Positions 1-5,164 of a stretch of DNA of 5,164 bases are shown one piece after another. Each line of letters starts with the position of its first letter. Positions within the stretch are counted from its first letter, which is position 1. The translations under genes were made by a program, and so were the position numbers. This DNA is from CAZFBR01 sp035353495 [NCBI: uncultured bacterium] (GTDB taxonomy: Bacteria; DAOPZR01): assembly GCA_964517215.1 (NCBI GenBank), contig CAZFBR010000234.1, positions 1-5,164 on the forward strand. The letters are read 5' to 3'. The notes under the pieces were generated by a model that did not search any database, was not told the origin of the DNA, and worked only from the letters and a program-made list of their open reading frames with translations.

Positions 1-2000
1 TGGACAAGAAGGCGCCGCTGGTGCATCCCGACCTCAAGTCATATTCCTACGTCGCCGCGGCATTCACGCCCGTCCCGGGCACGAACATCGCCAACCACAC
101 CAAGTTGCGCAAGGGCGACATCAAGAAGGGGTTTAAGCAGGCCGACCATATCGTTGAGCGCGAATACCACAATCCCAACGTGCAGCATGTGCCGATGGAG
201 ACGCATTGCGCCATCGCCCAGTGGGGAACCAACAACAAGCTGGAAATCTGGACCTCGGCACAGTCGCCGTTCACCGTCCGCAACCTGCTTTCCTACTCCT
301 TCCGGCTGCCGCATCAGGACGTGCGGGTGCATATCCCGTTCGTCGGCGGCGGCTTTGGGGGCAAGGCGGGGATCGGGCTGGAGCCGCTGGCCTGCTGCCT
401 GTCGCGCAAGGCGGGCGGCCGCCCGGTCCGCCTCACCGCGTCGCGCGAGGAGGAGTTTTCGCTGCTGCCGTGCCGCAGCGGCCTGACCTACAAGATCAAA
501 ACCGGGTTCACCAAAGCGGGAAAAATCACCGCCCAGCAGATGACCATGTACTGGGATTCGGGCGCGTACGCGGACTATGCGGTCAACGTCACCCGCGCTT
601 CGGGCTATTCGGGCGCCGGCCCGTACGAGATCCCCAATGCGTGGCTCGACGCGTACACCATCTACACCAACAAGCCCTACGGCACCGCCTACCGCGGGTT
701 CGGCCACGTCGAGTTCTCGTGGGGCATTGAGCGGCATATGGACCTGTGCGCGCGCACAATCAAGATGGACCCGCTCGAATTCCGCCGCCAGAACGCGCTC
801 AAGCCGGGGAGCGTCACCCTCACCGGTGAGCATATCACCGCGAACACGGGCAACGTCACCAAGTGCATGAACGCGGTGGCGAAGGAAATCAAGTACGGCG
901 GGCTGACGCGGGCCGAGAAGGCCCGCGAGAAAAAAACCGGCATGAAAATCGGCAAGTCGGTGGTCTGCCTGCACAAGGCGCCCGCCATGCCCTCCTTCAC
1001 CGCCACCGCGGTCGTGCTCAAGATGAACGAGAACGGCTCGGTCACCACCAACATCGCCCTGTCGGAGATCGGGCAGGGCGCGTACACAGTGATCGCGCAG
1101 ATGATTGCCGAACGGCTGAAATTCCGGTTCGACCAGGTCAAGGTCTCCATTGACAGCGACACCGAGAAGGAACCGTATGACTGGCAGACCGTCGCCTCCA
1201 AGGGCCTCATCCTGTCCGGCAATACGGCCATCCTCGCCGCCGACGACCTGCTCACCCGCGCCTACGCGGTGGCCGGGCAGATCCTGCGCGCCAATCCCGT
1301 CGACCTCGACAACGACCACGAGAAGATTTTTGTCAAGCACCATCGCAGCCAGTCGGTGAAGTTCTCCGAGATCGCCATCGGCTACTCCTTCCCCAACGGC
1401 AACGGCATCGGCGAGCCGCTCATCGGTGTCGGGCGCTACATCGCCCAGGGCCTCTCCTATCTCGACAAGGAGACCGGGCAGGGGAATCCAGCCCTCGACT
1501 GGACCTACGGCGCGCACGGCATCATCACCGAGGTCAACCCGAAGACGGGCGCGTTCAACGTGACCAAGATCGCCTCCTGCTTCGATATCGGGCGGGTGAT
1601 CAACCCCAAGACGCTGCGCGGCCAGGTCGTCGGCGGCGTGCTGCAGGGGCTGGGCACCGCGCTGTGCGAGGGCTACCTCTACAATGAGCAGGGGGTGCTG
1701 CTCAATCCCTCATTCACCGACAACAAGATCCTCACCTCGATGGACCTGCCGGAGATTGTCGGCATGGCGGTGGAGACCCCGCAGCTCGATGGTCCGTACG
1801 GCGCGCGCGGCTGCGGCGAGCATCCGATGATCGCCATCTGCGCCGGGGTCGGCAACGCGATCCAGAACGCCGTCGGCGCCGATCTGGTGGCCATGCCCAT
1901 CAGCCAGGAGGACGTCTGGCGCGCGCTCAACAAGAAGGAACGGCGGCCGTTCATCCGCACCACCGGCCCCATCGACCGCAGCAAATTGTGCAAGATTTAG
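1..2000 (+). CDS. Molybdopterin-binding (large) subunit of a xanthine dehydrogenase-family hydroxylase, 5'-truncated by the window
   Basis: This is the large catalytic subunit of a molybdenum hydroxylase, the family that hydroxylates purines, N-heterocycles or aldehydes with water as oxygen donor and passes electrons to Fe-S and FAD partners. The frame is open to the window edge: codons before the GTG at 21 read DKKAPL and run into VHPDL, a typical internal family segment, so the GTG is not the start. About 665 codons are visible against the usual 750-790, so roughly 100 N-terminal residues are missing. Visible motifs are GGGFGGK (345-365), the active-site loop AYRGFGH (687-707), EIGQGAYT (from 1065) and GCGEHP, whose Glu codon at 1818-1820 matches the family's catalytic glutamate. 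The loop is not the AYRCSFR of form I CO dehydrogenase. The substrate cannot be assigned. FAD and Fe-S subunits are not in view downstream, so they lie upstream or elsewhere. A strong terminator follows the TAG by 14 nt. Confidence 0.93.
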   Translation, partial: DKKAPLVHPDLKSYSYVAAAFTPVPGTNIANHTKLRKGDIKKGFKQADHIVEREYHNPNVQHVPMETHCAIAQWGTNNKLEIWTSAQSPFTVRNLLSYSFRLPHQDVRVHIPFVGGGFGGKAGIGLEPLACCLSRKAGGRPVRLTASREEEFSLLPCRSGLTYKIKTGFTKAGKITAQQMTMYWDSGAYADYAVNVTRASGYSGAGPYEIPNAWLDAYTIYTNKPYGTAYRGFGHVEFSWGIERHMDLCARTIKMDPLEFRRQNALKPGSVTLTGEHITANTGNVTKCMNAVAKEIKYGGLTRAEKAREKKTGMKIGKSVVCLHKAPAMPSFTATAVVLKMNENGSVTTNIALSEIGQGAYTVIAQMIAERLKFRFDQVKVSIDSDTEKEPYDWQTVASKGLILSGNTAILAADDLLTRAYAVAGQILRANPVDLDNDHEKIFVKHHRSQSVKFSEIAIGYSFPNGNGIGEPLIGVGRYIAQGLSYLDKETGQGNPALDWTYGAHGIITEVNPKTGAFNVTKIASCFDIGRVINPKTLRGQVVGGVLQGLGTALCEGYLYNEQGVLLNPSFTDNKILTSMDLPEIVGMAVETPQLDGPYGARGCGEHPMIAICAGVGNAIQNAVGADLVAMPISQEDVWRALNKKERRPFIRTTGPIDRSKLCKI

Positions 2001-2014
2001 CCGGATGAATGCAG

Positions 2015-2049
2015 GGCAGTCCCGCCGGTTGCGGGGCTGCCTTTTTTTT
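2015..2049 (+). terminator. Rho-independent terminator after the molybdenum hydroxylase gene
   Basis: The left arm GGCAGTCCCGC (2015-2025) pairs with GCGGGGCTGCC (2031-2041) over 11 bp with one T-G wobble. The loop is CGGTT, and a run of eight T follows directly (2042-2049). It begins 14 nt after the upstream stop codon, as expected for the end of that transcription unit. It lies inside the longest possible frame of the next gene, which argues against the ATG at 2005 as its start. Confidence 0.9.
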
Positions 2050-2058
2050 GAATGCTTA

Positions 2059-3432
2059 ATGGCCCACCGTACACTTGCACTTCTCCTGCTTTTTTGCACA
2101 CTTGCCGTCGTCAAGGCATGTGGGCTGGGCGCGCAGAGTTTCTGGATCGATGAGGGGCATACCTGGCACGACGCCATGGCCGGCGATCTCCTGCATCCGC
2201 AGGGAACCACGCCGCTCTGGACCGCCGTCGAAGCCGCCGCGCTCCGGACAGGTCCCGGCTGGCCGGCGGAGCTCGCGCTGCGCCTGCCGGCGCTCATCTG
2301 CGGTCTCGCCGCTCTTGCCATTCTCACCTTCGCCTGCCCGCTGCCGACGCCAGCCGCCCGGCGCACCGTGCTCCTGCTCGCCGGCACCCATCCGCTGCTC
2401 TACTGGCATGACCAGGATGCCCGCATGTATTCGCTGCTCTTCCTTTGTGCCACCCTGCTGGTCACCGCAGTCCTGCGCCTGACCGCCGGCCGGCCGCGCG
2501 GCATGCTGCCGCTCGCCTTCGTTGCCGCTGTCGCCGGCTGCTATACCCATCCGTATATGCTGGTGCTGGCCGGCAGCGCCGTGCTCTGGTTCTGGTTCCG
2601 TCCCGACCTGCTGACGCGGCAACGGCTGGTTCTCACCGTGCTGACGGGCGTTCTGGCGCTCCTGCCGCTGGGCGTCGCCTACGGTGCCACGGTCGTCCGC
2701 TATGGCACGGCCGGGGTCGCTGGCGCGCCCGTGCAGCGCCTGCCCGACGTGCTGCTGGCGCTGTTGCAGGCGCTGTTCGGCGCCACCACCTTTTCCCGCC
2801 AGCATCTGCCGCTGTTCACTCTGATCGGCCTGCCGGTTGCGCTGTTCGCCGCCGGTTGCCTGTTCTGGCGCGGCCTGCTGGTCCCGCAGCACCGCTTTCT
2901 GCTCATGCTGTCGTTGTTCCCCGCTGCCGTCACCCTGCTGGCCGGCACGCTCGGTTTCGTCGCGGTGCTGCCGCGCTATTTCATCATCGCCCTGCCGGCG
3001 CTGCTGTTGCTGTGCGCCGGTGCTGCACCGCACCCCGCGACCCGCATCGCCCTGCTCATCACGCTCATCTTTAACGGCATCGGCATCTGGCACTACCGCA
3101 CCGATCCGCGATTCGGCAAAGAGGACTGGCGAACACTGGCCGCAACCGCCGGCGATGCCGTCAGCCGCGGCGTCACCGTTGGGATGCCGGGCGAACCGCC
3201 CCATGTTTTCCGTTATTACGCCGGCACACTCCCGGTCATCACGGTCGGCGATCCGGCCGTCTGGCTGACGACGACACCGGCCGGTGACCGGCTGCTGCTC
3301 CTCTATCACGGTTTCCGCCGTTACGCGGAACCCTGGCGCAGCGACCCGCGCTTTGCCGTCAGCGACGTTTCGCGCTTCGTGCTCGTGCGCCGCGCCAAAC
3401 CACTTGACGCAGTGCCGGCAAACAACCTATAA
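2059..3432 (+). CDS. GT39/ArnT-like GT-C membrane glycosyltransferase
   Basis: This is a 457-residue multi-pass membrane protein resembling the dolichyl/polyprenyl-phosphate sugar-dependent GT-C transferases (GT39, ArnT/GT83-like). These move a sugar from a lipid carrier to a lipid, glycan or protein on the periplasmic face of the inner membrane. The first hydrophobic segment (about residues 5-22) is followed by FWIDEGHTW, whose D31/E32 fit the conserved acidic pair of the first periplasmic loop. A second family-like motif, HPLLYWHDQDARMYSLL, sits at 111-127, and RLPALICGLAALA at 75-87 is also typical. About ten further hydrophobic stretches run to residue ~349, followed by a soluble C-terminal domain (about 350-457, with KEDW at 354-357). 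I chose the ATG at 2059. The in-frame ATG at 2005 would add 18 residues encoded by the terminator hairpin. Neither start has a good ribosome binding site. The gene heads a three-gene unit. Donor and acceptor are unknown. Confidence 0.85.
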   Translation: MAHRTLALLLLFCTLAVVKACGLGAQSFWIDEGHTWHDAMAGDLLHPQGTTPLWTAVEAAALRTGPGWPAELALRLPALICGLAALAILTFACPLPTPAARRTVLLLAGTHPLLYWHDQDARMYSLLFLCATLLVTAVLRLTAGRPRGMLPLAFVAAVAGCYTHPYMLVLAGSAVLWFWFRPDLLTRQRLVLTVLTGVLALLPLGVAYGATVVRYGTAGVAGAPVQRLPDVLLALLQALFGATTFSRQHLPLFTLIGLPVALFAAGCLFWRGLLVPQHRFLLMLSLFPAAVTLLAGTLGFVAVLPRYFIIALPALLLLCAGAAPHPATRIALLITLIFNGIGIWHYRTDPRFGKEDWRTLAATAGDAVSRGVTVGMPGEPPHVFRYYAGTLPVITVGDPAVWLTTTPAGDRLLLLYHGFRRYAEPWRSDPRFAVSDVSRFVLVRRAKPLDAVPANNL

Positions 3433-3439
3433 CCCTGCC

Positions 3440-3982
3440 ATGAAGAAAGTCCGCGCCGAAGTCCCGTGGGACCGGCTGCTGCGTTACGCCTGCTACCGTA
3501 TCATCATGCTCGTCTACCGCGCCCTGCTCGTTTCGCCGCTGCAGGTCGCCCTGCTGCGCTGCTGCGGCGCCCGCATCGGCGCCAACGTGGTGATCGAACC
3601 GTCGACCTTCTACAACCTGTACGTCGCCGGCTTCCGCCATCTGTCCATCGGCAACAATGTCTATGTCGGTCCCGAGTGCCTGTTCGATCTCGCCAATCCG
3701 GTCGTCCTCGCGGACAATGTCACGCTGGCGGCACGCGTGAACATCGCCACCCACTGCAATGTCGGGTATGCCGATCATCCGCTACAGGCCCGCCTGCCCC
3801 ACGTCGACGCCGGGGTCACCGTTGCTGCCGGTTCCTTTCTCGGCACGGGCTGCGTCATCCTGCCCGGCGTCACCTGTGGCGAACTGACCGTCGTGGCCGC
3901 CGGCGCCGTTGTGCCGCAATCGTTGCCCGGCAATGCCGTCTATGCCGACGTGCCGGCCCGCGCCCTGCGCCAGCTTTCCTGA
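3440..3982 (+). CDS. Hexapeptide-repeat (left-handed beta-helix) acyltransferase
   Basis: This is a 180-residue protein of the LbH acyltransferase superfamily (WcaF/NodL/maltose-acetyltransferase-like). These enzymes usually transfer an acetyl group from acetyl-CoA to a sugar hydroxyl or amine in the cytoplasm. A basic, partly hydrophobic N-terminal region (1-42) precedes hexapeptide-type repeats: IGANVVIEP (46-54), IGNNVYVGP (70-78), LADNVTLAA (90-98), then VDAGVTVAAGSFLGTGCVILPGV (122-144) and LTVVAAGAVV (149-158). The ATHCNVGYADHP stretch (103-114) contains H105 and H113; one is likely the catalytic histidine, by analogy with the family. The closing NAVYADVPAR resembles the usual G(N)PA-R end of the domain. 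The frame is open further upstream, but the ATG at 3440 comes 7 nt after the previous stop and gives a normal family length. Its stop TGA shares one base with the next ATG, so translational coupling is likely. The acceptor is unknown. Confidence 0.85.
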   Translation: MKKVRAEVPWDRLLRYACYRIIMLVYRALLVSPLQVALLRCCGARIGANVVIEPSTFYNLYVAGFRHLSIGNNVYVGPECLFDLANPVVLADNVTLAARVNIATHCNVGYADHPLQARLPHVDAGVTVAAGSFLGTGCVILPGVTCGELTVVAAGAVVPQSLPGNAVYADVPARALRQLS

Positions 3983-5013
3983 TGCTCTTCCGCCGCTGCC
4001 TGCCGCTGGCCTATGCCCTGTCGTTCGTGCGCGAGGGATACCTGACCCTGGCCAAATGCGGCTATCTCCTGCGCGCGGCCGGACGGGCGCTGGCCGGCGG
4101 CGATATCGCCGGACCGCTCCCCGCCGCGCTGGTGGTCGAACCGACCGACGCCTGCAACCTCAACTGCCCCGGCTGCGGCTACAATCTGGTCGTGTCGAAA
4201 CAGCGCACCTTCCTCGCCACCGCCGATTTCCGCCGGATCGTCGACGAGGCCGCCCCCGGGGCGGTGGCGTTGCTGCTCTATCTCGCCGGCGAGCCATTCC
4301 TGCATCCGGAGCTGCCGGCCTGCATCGCGTATGCCGCCGCCCGCAGGCTGGCAGTTATTGTCAGCACCAACGGCAACTTCCGTCACTGGCCCGGCTGGGC
4401 GGACGCCCTTGTCCGCAGCCGCTGCCATACCGTCATTTTTTCCATCTCCGGCCACAGCCAGGCCACCTACGCGGAATACCATCGCAACGGTGAGCTGGCG
4501 ACGGTGCAGGCGCGCGTGCAGGAACTCCTCGCCGCCCGCCGCGCGGCCGGCGCGCGGTTGCCGGTCGTCACCATGCGCTATCTGGTCACCGGCAGTCCGG
4601 CCAATGCGACGGACATCAAACCGGCGCGCGCCTTCTACACCGGACTCGGCGTCGACCGCTTCGAGACCCGGCAGGCGCTTGCCCAGCTGTCGACCGACAC
4701 CACGCCGGAGTCCGCCCCCCCGTCCGCAACGGCTGCCACCCGCGGGCCGCACTCCTGTTTCTGGCTCTGGTCAATCCCCGTCGTCAAATCAAACCTGCAG
4801 GTGATCCCCTGCTGCTACGAGTATTTCGGCGTTCCCCAGCTCGGTTCCCTGGGCGATACCCCGCTCGCCGTCCTGTGGAACAGCCCGGCGTACCGGCAAT
4901 TCCGCCGGCGCGTCCGCCAGTCGCGGCCAACCCTCCCCTGCTGCCGCCAGTGCCACAGCCGTCCTGGCTTTCAGGGAAATGCCTTCGCCGCCGCCCGGAC
5001 GGTCAGGCTGTAG
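3982..5013 (+). CDS. Radical SAM/SPASM-like enzyme of unknown substrate
   Basis: This 343-residue protein carries the radical SAM motif CNLNCPGC, with C58, C62 and C65 (CX3CX2C) as ligands for the [4Fe-4S] cluster that cleaves S-adenosylmethionine. Further core features are LAGEP (101-105, the usual GGEP position) and STNGN (128-132). After a Thr/Ala/Pro-rich linker (about 236-256) comes a SPASM-like region: C259, the CC pair at 277-278 in VIPCCYE, LAVLWNSPAYRQFRR, and C320, C321 and C324 in LPCCRQC. These probably bind one auxiliary cluster. An N-terminal extension of about 48 residues, partly hydrophobic and basic, precedes the core and could associate with the membrane. The ATG overlaps the upstream stop by one base (TGATG), which fixes the start despite the lack of a Shine-Dalgarno. 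The frame is open further upstream, but that part is a shadow of the acyltransferase gene. Context suggests a role in surface glycan or lipid modification; the reaction is unknown. Confidence 0.87.
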   Translation: MLFRRCLPLAYALSFVREGYLTLAKCGYLLRAAGRALAGGDIAGPLPAALVVEPTDACNLNCPGCGYNLVVSKQRTFLATADFRRIVDEAAPGAVALLLYLAGEPFLHPELPACIAYAAARRLAVIVSTNGNFRHWPGWADALVRSRCHTVIFSISGHSQATYAEYHRNGELATVQARVQELLAARRAAGARLPVVTMRYLVTGSPANATDIKPARAFYTGLGVDRFETRQALAQLSTDTTPESAPPSATAATRGPHSCFWLWSIPVVKSNLQVIPCCYEYFGVPQLGSLGDTPLAVLWNSPAYRQFRRRVRQSRPTLPCCRQCHSRPGFQGNAFAAARTVRL

Positions 5014-5030
5014 CAAGCAGTCGGCCACCG

Positions 5031-5060
5031 TGGACAATCACTCGTCCGGTGTGTTACCAT
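5031..5060 (+). promoter_or_regulatory. Possible sigma70-type promoter with extended -10
   Basis: TGGACA (5031-5036) matches the -35 consensus at 5 of 6 positions. After an 18-nt spacer, TACCAT (5055-5060) matches the -10 consensus at 4 of 6, preceded by a TG at 5052-5053 as in an extended -10. It lies 17 nt beyond the radical SAM stop, in a stretch of lower GC (about 51% over 5014-5164), where a new transcription unit would be expected. This is a pattern match only; an imperfect hairpin overlaps it. Confidence 0.33.
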
Positions 5061-5076
5061 CCTTTCGAACAAAGAT

Positions 5077-5164
5077 ATGACATGTCGATCTAACGCCAGC
5101 ATGCACAACGCTTTCTCGGCCATTATCGCGGTTTCAGCTGCAATCCCTACACATCATTCGTCCA
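5077..5164 (+). CDS. Possible start of an unrecognised gene running off the window
   Basis: From ATG 5077 a frame stays open for 29 codons to the window edge, with a second in-frame ATG at 5101. The visible residues (MTCRSNAS..., then AFSAIIAVSAAIP) match no family I know; the hydrophobic AFSAIIAVSAAI patch could begin a signal or membrane segment. It lies just downstream of the possible promoter. There is no convincing ribosome binding site: AAAG at 5071-5074 is too close. A competing reading frame from ATG 5082 ends after three codons. The stretch could equally be non-coding. Confidence 0.18.
   Translation, partial: MTCRSNASMHNAFSAIIAVSAAIPTHHSS

Noticed and set aside
39-1517. Long minus-strand frame of 492 codons opposite the hydroxylase gene
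   Set aside because: It is antisense to a clearly conserved protein. Its translation is low-complexity (rich in G, A, R, V, D), as expected for the shadow of a high-GC gene, with no recognisable motif.
2005-2058. ATG 2005 as the glycosyltransferase start
   Set aside because: It would place the intrinsic terminator within the coding region and add a charged stretch before the first membrane segment. It is not fully excluded and is kept as a finding.
2056-3309. Minus-strand frame of 417 codons, very rich in Q, G, R, E and A
   Set aside because: It mirrors the Leu/Ala-rich membrane protein on the + strand; its repetitive composition comes from antisense CTG/GCC codons.
3284-3439. Upstream extension of the acyltransferase frame
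   Set aside because: It overlaps the coding end of the glycosyltransferase and resembles no acyltransferase N-terminus; ATG 3440 gives the usual length.
3466-3981. Upstream extension of the radical SAM frame to 515 codons
   Set aside because: This part is rich in R, A, P and H and lies out of frame over the well-supported acyltransferase. The radical SAM core and the TGATG junction support a start at 3982.
5026-5051. Imperfect hairpin as an intrinsic terminator for the radical SAM gene
   Set aside because: The stem is two 4-bp segments broken by a bulge, and no T-run follows.
1-5164. CRISPR arrays, tRNA or rRNA genes, insertion sequences
   Set aside because: I saw no direct repeat series, cloverleaf, rRNA-like stretch, transposase motif or flanking inverted repeats.

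Overview
The window is high-GC bacterial DNA with all supported genes on the + strand. Coding is dense, apart from the last ~150 bases, where GC falls to about 51%. The organism cannot be named from this sequence. A molybdenum hydroxylase of the xanthine dehydrogenase family, a GT-C membrane glycosyltransferase and a radical SAM/SPASM enzyme together fit a bacterium with anaerobic or facultative metabolism. No clear Shine-Dalgarno sequence precedes the three internal start codons. That may be a lineage trait, but it does not identify the lineage.

Region 1 (1-2000) is the 3' part of a gene for the large molybdopterin-binding subunit of a xanthine dehydrogenase/aldehyde oxidase-type hydroxylase. 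Its 5' end lies outside the window. A textbook intrinsic terminator (2015-2049: 11-bp stem, 5-nt loop, eight T) closes this transcription unit.

Region 2 (2059-5013) is a tight three-gene cassette. It holds a GT39/ArnT-like multi-pass membrane glycosyltransferase, then after 7 nt a 180-aa left-handed beta-helix (hexapeptide-repeat) acyltransferase, then with a 1-nt stop/start overlap a 343-aa radical SAM protein with a SPASM-like C-terminal cysteine region. The likely theme is building or decorating a cell-surface glycan or lipid. The glycosyltransferase would use a polyprenyl-phosphate sugar on the outer face of the inner membrane, the acyltransferase would acylate a sugar in the cytoplasm, and the radical SAM enzyme would carry out an unknown radical modification. 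The exact substrate is not visible. This cassette is the best candidate here for an undescribed pathway.

Region 3 (5014-5164) is a short, lower-GC stretch with a plausible promoter (5031-5060), an overlapping imperfect hairpin, and a short reading frame running off the end of the window that I do not recognise.
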